Positions 32,101 to 35,501 of a stretch of DNA of 64,000 nucleotides are shown piece by piece. How positions within the stretch are numbered: position 1 is the first letter of the stretch; each line of letters opens with the position of its first letter. Source of the DNA: Branchiostoma belcheri (lineage: Eukaryota > Chordata > Leptocardii > Amphioxiformes > Branchiostomatidae); assembly GCF_001625305.1 (NCBI RefSeq), contig NW_017802658.1:836221-900220 (forward strand). Direction: 5' to 3'. A program made the translations under genes and the position numbers. The notes beneath the pieces are model-generated. The model was given only the letters and a program-made list of their open reading frames with translations. It was not told the origin of the DNA and made no database searches.

Positions 32101-35055
32101 TGTACATGTAATTTTAGAAGTTTGTTATACATTGTGTAAAGCATGCAGAAAATGCATGATTTCTTTCAATCTTTGTTGTTTCCTTTTCTGGACAATTCTT
32201 ACCTGCTTGGCCTTTTCTCCTCTGCCTTGAAGGAGTTCAGTCTTTCCTTTATCCTTGTGTTCTGCCTTGTTTCTCCGAAGTAGTTCGGACTTCTTGGGTG
32301 CACCAGCTTCCCTCACCTATAGAAGGTACTTTGGAACCATCTTTTTTGGTTCACTTCCGTGCATGCTTTGTCTGATTTTTATTGATGACTACAATACGAG
32401 TCTTTTTTTTCTGGAGCAAGGCATAGGTAGTTTTCTTGTGAGTGTACTCGTATTTGTATGTAGCTGACTTTTTCACAGAAAATTATGTATTCTTAGCTTC
32501 AAAGAATCAAATATTCTTCTGTCAAAGAGTGAAGATTTTTTTGATGAGGACAAAAGTACTTTTGTCTACTTCATTAGCAGTCAAAGAATAAAGTTTTTGT
32601 CAGTCAAAGAATGATTTTTCTTTAATACTGCAAATGTTAAGGGCAGTTTGCATTGTAGTCTTCCAATGCAAACATGTCACTCTGCTTCTGATATCTTTGC
32701 CTTAAAGTTAGCAGAACTCTAAACTACTAATAGTAGTACCTCTACTAAGAAACAACTAAAATTCAACTTTTTTTCCTCTCCAGAGCTGCTGAAGAAATGC
32801 CGCACACCACCTGGATCTAGATCCAGATCACCTGTGGGGATTGATCTACCCAAAATCAGTCAGTGTCATCTTTACTTTCCAAAGATCCTTCCACATTGTT
32901 GCAGCTAAAGTTCTCTGCATTTATGCGGTTGTGATATTCTTTATTGAAAGAAATAACGTTCTTGTAACATGTTCTGTTCCCTTCCCCAGGACTGGCCTTG
33001 CCACAGATACAGGAGATGGTGGGAGATGCTGTCAACAACATCGTCAAACACTTCTACAAACCAGAGAAGGAGGTACAGTCCTATCAATGACTGTGTTCTA
33101 TTATTATTGTATCTTATTTTCTACCTTAGCAATTCAGGTCTAAACTGCTAGGAGGCACTCATGTTTTTTCATCACCTTTGTGACCATGAAGTATATCTCC
33201 AGTAGGTTTTGCCTTGTCTGTATATTTGTATGGGAAAGAACTGATAAGCCACACAAGACACTGCCCTTACCATGATACCAGAGTGCTATACCTTGATTGT
33301 CTCTCAAAAATGAAGAATGTCTACTAAGATATATACAGCTAGATGCTACGCTAACCATTATAGACAAAATTATGATTCAATGAACCCAAGTTTTTCTAAA
33401 CTGTTTGATATGTTGTTATACAGAGAGGCAGCCTGACCCTCCTGTTGTGTGGTGAGAACGGGCTAGTGGAGTCCCTGGAACAGGTCTTCCTGTACGGCTT
33501 TAAGTCTTCACGACTCTTCAGGAACAAGTTCTTTGTCTGGGACTTCATAGGTAAAGTTGTATTCGACTCTTAAAAACTGCTCAGAAGGCTGGTTTTGAAA
33601 GTCAAAACTTTAACTGTCTGTTATAGGCTTTAAAAGGAAACTTCAATACATGTCATGTAGAGGAATACATGTGATGGTTTTTAGTTCATTCTTTTGATAA
33701 AAGTAGCACTTTCAGACCAACAAAATGCATCACATTGTCTTGTACAACATGTACAATGTATGAATGTATGTATGTATTTTCTCTAGCTGTTACTGTACTA
33801 ACAGAGTGACTAGAAATTGCATAATCAGAGTAAAATTTCTAGCAACCTGTCAATGTCAGATTCAGATGTTGCAGTTGCTCTGTTCTAGTCTTGCTAGTGC
33901 GATCATACCATTTACAATATTATCTTTCATAACTAACCAATCAGTCAGTCATAAATTCAATAATTCAATTCTTTATTTCATACCAACGTTGCAGACATAC
34001 AAAAATATGTGTTGCCTGAATGGCATTGGTATTTACAGCAATAACAGCATAAGATAAATACATAACATTTATTACACATATCTACATATTATTAAAAATA
34101 TATACATTATACATTATAAATATATAGTCGTGAAGGCATACATTATAAAACTACATGTAGTCAGTACATACCATTATAGTGCATTGCATTGCTGGAAATC
34201 TACAAATTATAGCCACTTTAGCATGAGAAAATTTTCAGACATCTAACTAATGAATACCTGATCTCTTATGTCCCACCCAGGAAAAGTCTACACCTACTTC
34301 CAGAGTATAGACAGTGATGAGGAGGGTTCTCAGGACTCAGTCCAGGTGCGACAGTCCAGGAAGTCTCTGTGTCGTCTGGTGGAGAAGATCAATGCACACT
34401 CCACCAGTATGGGCAAGGACGAGAAGTTCAAACTACTGGTGTGTCTAGGAGCAAGGTGGGGAGGTTTTGTTTCTGTTTTCACATTGATGTCAAGACGTTA
34501 TAAAGTTACATAATGACGATTTGGACAGTTTTCAGAACTTGAAACACCCTGTGTGCTACATGGAGGTACGTGACTGTACTTTCAAAAAAATACATGTAGG
34601 CAGTAGCACATTTGATCTGGTCAGAATTTTTTTAGCAATAGACAGTTTGGTGATCAAAGCAACCATGTGATGAAGAATTTTGGCGCACATAAAACAGGCA
34701 CACAGTGCGCAGCAGCTAGCTATATTACACCAAACGACATATCTAACTCTAAACATTGTTTAAAGCTATCTATTAATGATGCCCCACACTGTACATGTAT
34801 TGTACATTACTAGTAGTCAGTGTACATTCAGAAAAGTCTGTAAAATAATATTTTTTCCTTACTTCCTACAGAGACCACCTGCTGGACCAGTGGATCCCCC
34901 TCATTGTGGCCACGCCCGTCACCCTGTCCATGTACGAGGAGACGTCCTTCCTCCGAGACGAGGCCATGGTGCAGTTCCTGGTCTCCATCCTCCAGTCTCT
35001 CAAGGAGTTCAACATCCTGCTGGAGTCCTCCATCATGAGTGGCCTGGACGTCTGA
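2047..35055 (+). CDS. DENND5: DENN domain-containing protein 5 (Rab6-interacting protein 1) orthologue, 24 coding exons
   Basis: DENND5 proteins are Golgi/endosome-associated factors whose DENN module acts as a Rab exchange factor (Rab39 for the vertebrate proteins) and whose RUN domains bind Rab6 and Rab11. I matched the exons to vertebrate DENND5A/B from memory of conserved blocks such as [86 protein letters not shown] and [15 protein letters not shown]. All 24 exons have AG acceptors and GT donors (one GC), and phases agree throughout, summing to 1330 codons. Approximate layout: uDENN residues 40-245, cDENN 255-390, dDENN 390-560, RUN1 755-985 (including a cassette), PLAT 990-1100, RUN2 1140-1325. 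Human DENND5A is about 1287 residues; without cassette exons 8 and 13 this protein would be 1255. The A and B paralogues are vertebrate-specific, so a single DENND5 name fits. Only the region just after exon 1 is shorter than in human, so a small exon could be missed in intron 1. Confidence 0.93.
5599..6360. mobile_element. Inverted-end element with terminal hairpin
   Basis: The left end ATGGGTTCACCAC (5599) is repeated inverted as GTGGTGAACCCAT at the right end (6348-6360). Just inside the right end lies a strong hairpin, CACCACACCACTTCG then TGGTGTGGTG. Inside are a ~75-bp direct duplication (about 5890-6010, sharing TTAATCAAGTTAAAT) and a purine-only GGAGAAGGAG stretch. No target duplication was recognised. 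Confidence 0.5.
7011..7091. repeat. 81-bp dispersed TTAA...GGTTAA element, copy 2
   Basis: Starts TTAAACCTTTTCCCCACTGC and ends AAGGGTTAA; the core CTGCCTAACC(C/T)CATAATCAA is shared with the other copies. Exactly 81 bp, like those at 9663 and 29751. Confidence 0.5.
7487..7800 (-). mobile_element. CR1/L2-like non-LTR retrotransposon 3' end (5'-truncated)
   Basis: Read on the minus strand, about 7790-7670 encodes [25 protein letters not shown] and LYK. This resembles the C-terminal tail after the reverse transcriptase of CR1/L2-type LINEs, where SFFPRAI followed by a tryptophan-like position is typical. The element ends near 7487 in a short TTGAAC repeat, as expected of a LINE 3' tail with small tandem units. 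It is a 5'-truncated relic; the family assignment is by motif only. Confidence 0.5.
9505..9625. repeat. tRNA-like SINE heads, opposed
   Basis: On the minus strand, a B-box GGGTTCGAACCCC (9515-9527) and an A-box CGGTTGAGTGGTTAGAG (9553-9570) have tRNA spacing. Immediately beyond, on the plus strand, CGGGTCAGTTGGTAGCGCC is another A-box-like sequence. No complete cloverleaf with a 7-bp acceptor stem is visible, so I call SINE-derived sequence rather than a tRNA gene. Confidence 0.45.
9663..9743. repeat. 81-bp dispersed TTAACC...GGTTAA element, copy 3
   Basis: Starts TTAACCTTCTTACTGCTGCC and ends GTAGAAGGTTAA. It shares ACCAAATGG and TTAGCA with the 29751 copy. The ends are an inverted TTAACCTTC/GAAGGTTAA pair. 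Confidence 0.55.
10348..10488. mobile_element. Short MITE-like inverted repeat, GC-rich core
   Basis: The left end AATACAACACGGTGTATT and right end AATACACCGTGTTGTATT are a near-perfect inverted pair around a ~100-bp GC-rich core with CCTTCGGCC hairpins. This composition differs sharply from the AT-rich intron around it. Confidence 0.55.
10520..11100 (-). mobile_element. SINE body interrupted by a nested element
   Basis: Minus-strand sequence at 10560-10670 matches the body of the SINE copies at 31490-31690 and 40568-40815: the blocks GGTAAAAGGCAGTGGAA, CCAATACTGTG-like and CAACCCACTGC are shared. The matching AAGGAAAGGCACTT part is displaced to about 11073-11092 because another element (10717-11068) has inserted between them. 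Confidence 0.5.
10717..11068. mobile_element. TTAA-flanked MITE nested in a SINE
   Basis: The left end AGGCATCCAATGTGATTTC and right end AGTGCACTGGATGCCT are inverted. The element is bordered by TTAA on both sides (10713-10716 and 11069-11072), the target site used by piggyBac-type transposases. A related copy starts at 43463, also after TTAA. No coding capacity is seen. Confidence 0.55.
11481..11895. mobile_element. PIF/Harbinger-like MITE A
   Basis: It has long, essentially perfect terminal inverted repeats: GGCCACACCAAGTAAATTTT at the left, and its complement ending GGTGTGGCC at the right. Both extend through ATGGATGACGTCC. It is flanked by TTA on both sides (11478-11480, 11896-11898). 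A 3-bp TWA duplication and GGC-type ends are typical of PIF/Harbinger elements. No transposase is encoded. Confidence 0.7.
12386..12722. mobile_element. PIF/Harbinger-like MITE B
   Basis: It begins GGCCACACCAATTTC and ends with GAAATTAATTTCTATCGGTGTGGCA. It is flanked by TAA on both sides (12383-12385, 12723-12725). The ends match MITE A, about 0.5 kb away, but the interior differs, so this is a second subfamily. The last terminal base is mutated. Confidence 0.6.
12988..13097 (+). CDS. DENND5: DENND5 exon 2
   Basis: Joined to exon 1 it reads [18 protein letters not shown], then [20 protein letters not shown]. It aligns with the start of the upstream DENN domain in vertebrate DENND5. Phase 1 in, phase 0 out; donor GTAAGA. 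Confidence 0.92.
13369..13438. repeat. Tetranucleotide microsatellites (CCAA)n and (AAAC)n
   Basis: Two adjacent simple repeats lie in intron 2: about eight CCAA units, then about six AAAC units. The rest of the 410-bp intron shows nothing recognisable. Confidence 0.9.
13508..14159 (+). CDS. DENND5: DENND5 exon 3 (uDENN/cDENN)
   Basis: The largest coding exon (652 nt). It contains [56 protein letters not shown] and [12 protein letters not shown], all hallmark DENND5 blocks. Codon use is GC-rich compared with the introns. Phase 0 in, phase 1 out. Confidence 0.96.
14444..14631 (+). CDS. DENND5: DENND5 exon 4 (cDENN)
   Basis: Reads [20 protein letters not shown], then [19 protein letters not shown] and [19 protein letters not shown]. 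This is the core DENN segment with the invariant P-I-L-P motif. Phase 1 in, 0 out; donor GTGGGG. Confidence 0.96.
14632..15343 (+). other. DENND5 intron 4
   Basis: 712 bp, AT-rich. No element, hairpin or exon-like segment was recognised. Confidence 0.7.
15344..15961 (+). CDS. DENND5: DENND5 exon 5 (dDENN)
   Basis: Starts [20 protein letters not shown] and ends [18 protein letters not shown]. It carries the [19 protein letters not shown] and AAFLSDQPD blocks of the downstream DENN domain. Phase 0 on both sides. The donor is GC rather than GT (AAG|GCAAGT); the next exon starts with IM, as in vertebrate DNKIM, which fixes this boundary. Confidence 0.93.
16226..16358 (+). CDS. DENND5: DENND5 exon 6
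   Basis: Encodes [20 protein letters not shown] and continues to SIMVEIQ plus one base. It corresponds to the vertebrate IMCH...VLRVFDSRV region after the DENN module, with low conservation. Phase 0 in, 1 out. Confidence 0.88.
16359..18461 (+). other. DENND5 intron 6
   Basis: A 2.1-kb AT-rich intron. From about 16820 to 17170 it holds scattered near-copies of GGTTTAGGTCCGGACTT in both orientations, probably a decayed inverted-repeat element. Nothing coding was recognised. Confidence 0.6.
18462..18612 (+). CDS. DENND5: DENND5 exon 7
   Basis: Reads [20 protein letters not shown], then [20 protein letters not shown] and [21 protein letters not shown].(Y/H)EPGFFP is a strong DENND5 signature. 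Phase 1 in, 2 out; donor GTAAGT. An earlier GTAACA donor would break the frame of the next exon. Confidence 0.92.
18643..18860. repeat. Duplicated hairpin repeat in intron 7
   Basis: GTGTACAGAAAGTGCAAAA (from 18647) is followed by its inverse TTTTGCACTTTCTGTACACC near 18700-18719. A second diverged copy of the same hairpin lies at 18783-18848. Each is followed by a CCCCCAACCA segment, so hairpin plus flank were duplicated in tandem. The rest of the 1.6-kb intron 7 (to 20195) shows nothing recognisable. Confidence 0.6.
20196..20267 (+). CDS. DENND5: DENND5 exon 8, putative cassette exon
   Basis: A 72-nt exon with phase 2 on both sides. It encodes [20 protein letters not shown] then WDDYR. Vertebrate DENND5A/B canonical proteins lack this stretch, and joining exon 7 directly to exon 9 gives NN-R-YTRRN, which aligns with vertebrate SN-K-WTKRN. 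It is therefore probably optional. Splice sites are TTCCAG and GTTTGT. Confidence 0.7.
20268..21163 (+). other. DENND5 intron 8
   Basis: About 0.9 kb, AT-rich. It contains a short run of near-repeated AATCCTAAAATCA units (20655-20700) and nothing else recognisable. Confidence 0.6.
21164..21257 (+). CDS. DENND5: DENND5 exon 9
   Basis: Encodes [20 protein letters not shown], then [11 protein letters not shown]. It matches the vertebrate QWRRKDRQKQHTEHL..DNDQRE segment, a basic helix before RUN1. Phase 2 in, 0 out; donor GTAAAC. Confidence 0.92.
22050..22558. mobile_element. Inverted-end DNA element in intron 9
   Basis: The left end GCCTCGGCCACAACCCGCCG and the right end, read in reverse as GCCTCGGTCACAACCCGCCG, are terminal inverted repeats. 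They are flanked by TTA on both sides (22047-22049, 22559-22561). The interior is GC-rich with many ACGT/GCACG motifs. The 3-bp TTA duplication fits PIF/Harbinger-type insertion. No transposase was seen. Confidence 0.65.
22665..22713 (+). other. Exon-like segment in intron 9 (unassigned)
   Basis: It is preceded by a long pyrimidine tract and TTCCTCAG and followed by GTATCC. Read from a phase-2 upstream exon it encodes [16 protein letters not shown] and leaves phase 0. These are the same entry and exit phases as exon 9, so it could be an alternative to exon 9. It has no known homology and the donor is weak. Confidence 0.2.
23385..23510 (+). CDS. DENND5: DENND5 exon 10
   Basis: Encodes [20 protein letters not shown], then [20 protein letters not shown] and VK. 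This is nearly identical to the vertebrate block leading into RUN1. Phase 0 on both sides. An internal GTAAGT is not used as donor because the downstream sequence is conserved coding. Confidence 0.95.
23511..24085 (+). other. DENND5 intron 10
   Basis: 575 bp, AT-rich. No feature recognised. Confidence 0.7.
24086..24238 (+). CDS. DENND5: DENND5 exon 11 (RUN1 start)
   Basis: Encodes [20 protein letters not shown], then [20 protein letters not shown] and WSHGLQTKQ. This is the start of the first RUN domain, almost unchanged from vertebrates. Phase 0 on both sides. Confidence 0.96.
24239..24849 (+). other. DENND5 intron 11
   Basis: 611 bp. CAACTCCACCTATCATAA(C/T)GAGTT occurs twice (about 24646-24668 and 24764-24786), an internal direct repeat. 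Nothing else recognised. Confidence 0.6.
24850..24946 (+). CDS. DENND5: DENND5 exon 12 (RUN1)
   Basis: Encodes [20 protein letters not shown], then [12 protein letters not shown]. The GKSALWSHL block is conserved; the acidic/serine tail is variable, as in vertebrates. Phase 0 in, 1 out; donor GTAAGC. Confidence 0.93.
25760..26130. mobile_element. MITE whose arms are an inverted minisatellite
   Basis: The ends are CAGGGGTGCCAG and CTGGCACCCCTG, flanked by TTCTT on both sides (25755-25759, 26131-26135). Inside, ~20-bp units of TATACAGTGCAATTTTACTAG repeat about eight times in one direction. From about 25965 they repeat in the opposite direction, so the whole element is one long hairpin. A 5-bp duplication and no coding capacity suggest a non-autonomous DNA transposon; the superfamily is uncertain. 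Confidence 0.75.
26216..26261 (+). other. Possible alternative first exon in intron 12
   Basis: ATG at 26216 opens [15 protein letters not shown] plus one base and is followed by an excellent donor, AAGTAAGA. Phase 1 would join exon 13 or 14 in frame, giving an N-truncated RUN1-C/PLAT/RUN2 product. An upstream in-frame TAA and the lack of a usable acceptor suggest a first exon, if real. Confidence 0.2.
26908..27060 (+). CDS. DENND5: DENND5 exon 13, putative polybasic cassette
   Basis: A 153-nt exon, phase 1 on both sides, encoding [20 protein letters not shown], then [16 protein letters not shown] and [13 protein letters not shown]. It has the acceptor TTTTGAAG and donor GTAGGT. The acidic run followed by [15 protein letters not shown] resembles a bipartite nuclear-type or lipid-binding basic patch. 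I recall no counterpart in vertebrate DENND5; skipping it keeps the frame (exon 12 to 14). It sits inside RUN1. Confidence 0.6.
27061..28524 (+). other. DENND5 intron 13
   Basis: 1.46 kb, AT-rich, with short A and T runs. Nothing recognised. Confidence 0.6.
28525..28615 (+). CDS. DENND5: DENND5 exon 14 (RUN1)
   Basis: Encodes [20 protein letters not shown], then [10 protein letters not shown]. It aligns with vertebrate SERRKSD...PLRISLIQDM. Phase 1 in, 2 out; donor GTAAGA. Confidence 0.9.
28616..29171 (+). other. DENND5 intron 14 with (GGTTT)n
   Basis: 556 bp. It contains about six GGTTT units at 28951-28983, followed by GGTAACCAGGC. GCCTGGTTACC precedes the array at about 28880, so the microsatellite sits close to a short inverted pair. 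No coding signal. Confidence 0.65.
29172..29300 (+). CDS. DENND5: DENND5 exon 15 (RUN1)
   Basis: Encodes [20 protein letters not shown], then [20 protein letters not shown] and LL. It matches vertebrate [20 protein letters not shown] closely. Phase 2 on both sides. Confidence 0.96.
29751..29831. repeat. 81-bp dispersed TTAAACC...GGTTAA element, copy 4
   Basis: Starts TTAAACCTCCTCTCTGCTGC and ends TGAAGGTTAA. It is the closest relative of the copy at 9663-9743 and lies 28 bp upstream of the exon 16 acceptor, within intron 15. Confidence 0.55.
29860..29981 (+). CDS. DENND5: DENND5 exon 16 (RUN1 end)
   Basis: Encodes [20 protein letters not shown], then [20 protein letters not shown]. This is the C-terminal RUN1 block, almost identical to vertebrates. 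Phase 2 in, 1 out. Confidence 0.96.
29982..30559 (+). other. DENND5 intron 16
   Basis: 578 bp. ATGGTATGGAATGAATTAACCCTTTC (about 30299-30323) recurs in altered form at 30439-30470, another TTAACC-type repeat pair. Nothing coding. Confidence 0.5.
30560..30705 (+). CDS. DENND5: DENND5 exon 17 (PLAT start)
   Basis: Encodes [20 protein letters not shown], then [20 protein letters not shown] and KNTLEMTFE. This is the start of the PLAT/LH2 domain. Phase 1 in, 0 out; donor GTACAC. Confidence 0.95.
30880..31108 (+). repeat. Decayed tandem copies of the exon 18 acceptor region
   Basis: Upstream of true exon 18 there is a broken copy beginning TTCCCCAGCATAAGAACC (about 30980). It has an internal deletion, a stop in the exon-like part, and the same CCCAACCCCACACTGT and TAATGATATATCCC linker. 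A more decayed trace precedes it (30880-30960). The same unit is amplified and intact in the second gene copy (39801-40180). Confidence 0.75.
31109..31227 (+). CDS. DENND5: DENND5 exon 18 (PLAT)
   Basis: Encodes [20 protein letters not shown], then [19 protein letters not shown]. It matches vertebrate QNLGKLTTVQIGHDNSG. Phase 0 in, 2 out; donor GTAAGA. The second copy (40181-40299) is identical over all 119 nt. Confidence 0.96.
31490..31690 (+). mobile_element. SINE in intron 18, B-box deleted
   Basis: It shares the blocks GGTAAAAGGCAGTGGAAGGA and ACTAACAACCCACTGC with the SINE at 40568-40815. The tRNA-like head is missing between two GGCTAG words, as if lost by microhomology deletion. It occupies the same intron position as the second copy, so it inserted before the duplication or allelic split. 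Confidence 0.6.
31744..31841 (+). CDS. DENND5: DENND5 exon 19 (PLAT end)
   Basis: Encodes [20 protein letters not shown], then [12 protein letters not shown]. It matches vertebrate [10 protein letters not shown](M/V)DDGSLER. Phase 2 in, 1 out; donor GTAGGG. Confidence 0.96.
31842..32783 (+). other. DENND5 intron 19
   Basis: 942 bp. It contains the antisense exon-like segment at 32203-32316 and several CAAAGA(A/G)T-type near-repeats (32500-32620). Otherwise T-rich. Confidence 0.6.
32203..32316 (-). other. Antisense exon-like segment inside DENND5 intron 19
   Basis: On the minus strand an acceptor (TTCTATAG) is followed by 114 nt, exactly 38 open codons, then a consensus donor (CAG|GTAAGA). 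It encodes [20 protein letters not shown], then [18 protein letters not shown], a charged, helical-looking segment. Flanking minus-strand sequence stays open only on the donor side. The second copy (41380-41493) is identical over all 114 nt. I do not recognise the family. Confidence 0.35.
32784..32858 (+). CDS. DENND5: DENND5 exon 20 (linker)
   Basis: Encodes [20 protein letters not shown], then DLPKI. It aligns with vertebrate CRTPP...SP. Phase 1 on both sides. The donor here is GTCAGT, weaker than the GTGAGT at the same site in the second copy. Confidence 0.88.
32990..33072 (+). CDS. DENND5: DENND5 exon 21 (RUN2 start)
   Basis: Encodes [20 protein letters not shown], then HFYKPEKE. It matches vertebrate QIQE.IGEAVN.IVKHFHKPEKE. 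Phase 1 in, 0 out. Confidence 0.96.
33073..33423 (+). other. DENND5 intron 21
   Basis: 351 bp. No feature recognised. It is nearly identical in the second copy. Confidence 0.7.
33424..33550 (+). CDS. DENND5: DENND5 exon 22 (RUN2)
   Basis: Encodes [20 protein letters not shown], then [20 protein letters not shown] and FI. Core RUN2. Phase 0 in, 1 out; donor GTAAAG. Confidence 0.96.
33551..34280 (+). other. DENND5 intron 22
   Basis: 730 bp. It contains ATGT microsatellite sequence (33757-33778) and a ~200-bp insertion absent from the second copy (see 33955-34150). Confidence 0.6.
33955..34150. mobile_element. Insertion specific to copy 1 in intron 22
   Basis: Compared with 43090-43100 in the second copy, about 190 bp is added here. 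It starts with AATTCAATAATTCAATTC then TTTATTTC, which resembles the reversed tandem tail of a LINE 3' end. It could be a short 5'-truncated LINE. No protein motif is visible. Confidence 0.4.
34281..34455 (+). CDS. DENND5: DENND5 exon 23 (RUN2)
   Basis: Encodes [20 protein letters not shown], then [20 protein letters not shown] and [32 protein letters not shown] is highly conserved. Phase 1 in, 2 out; donor GTGGGG. Confidence 0.95.
34456..34871 (+). other. DENND5 intron 23
   Basis: 416 bp. No element recognised. The second copy's version carries an extra repeat (43463-43735). Confidence 0.6.
34872..35055 (+). CDS. DENND5: DENND5 exon 24 (RUN2 end, stop)
   Basis: Encodes [20 protein letters not shown], then [20 protein letters not shown] and [15 protein letters not shown], then TGA (35053-35055). 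The ending matches vertebrate FNITLE.SL..GIDI, so this is the true C-terminus. Confidence 0.96.
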
Positions 35056-35355
35056 ACAAGGCTATAACATCCTGCTGGAGGCCTCCATCATGACGTCTGA
35101 ACAAGGCTGTAACATCCTGCTGGAGGCCTCCATCATGACGTCTGAACAAGGCTATAACATCCTGCTGGAGGCCTCCATCATGACGTCTGAACAAGGCTAT
35201 AACATCCTGCTGGAGTCCTCCATCATGACGTCTGAACAAGGCTATAACCTCCTGCTGGAGTCCTCCATCATGACGTCTGAACAAGGCTATAACATCCTGC
35301 TGGAGTCCTCCATCATGTCTATCATGCCTATACGTCTGAATAAGGCTATGGTCTG
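35056..35355 (+). repeat. 45-bp tandem repeat grown from the DENND5 stop-codon region
   Basis: Immediately after the stop there are six near-identical 45-bp units. Each repeats the last coding words (AACATCCTGCTGGAG, CTCCATCATGACG) followed by TCTGAACAAGGCTAT. They lack a 10-bp AGTGGCCTGG present in the coding copy. They therefore read open in a shifted frame ([15 protein letters not shown]) and also on the other strand. They lie in the 3'UTR and are not translated from the normal frame. Confidence 0.9.
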
Positions 35356-35501
35356 ACTAAAGAGACTCTTTTTACACAACCAAGTGTTTTATTCAGCCGA
35401 CATTTCATCAGATTTGCCCTGAGGAAGGTGACAGACGGTCACCAAAATGTCAGCTGAATAAAACACTCAGTTGTATAAAAAAAAAGAGTCTCTTTATTCA
35501 G
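35353..35501. mobile_element. Hairpin MITE in the DENND5 3'UTR
   Basis: The ends CTGACTAAAGAGACTC and GAGTCTCTTTATTCAG are inverted, with an inner pair GTGTTTTATTCAGC / GCTGAATAAAACAC. The middle GGTGACAGACGGTCACC is part of a hairpin that is better preserved in the second copy (44408-44568). It contributes an AATAAA (35457-35462) about 400 bp after the stop. Confidence 0.7.

Noticed and set aside
35033-35356. Repeat proteins on both strands ([11 protein letters not shown]... and FRRHDGGLQQ...)
   Set aside because: Artefacts of the 45-bp minisatellite after the DENND5 stop; no splice or start context supports translation.
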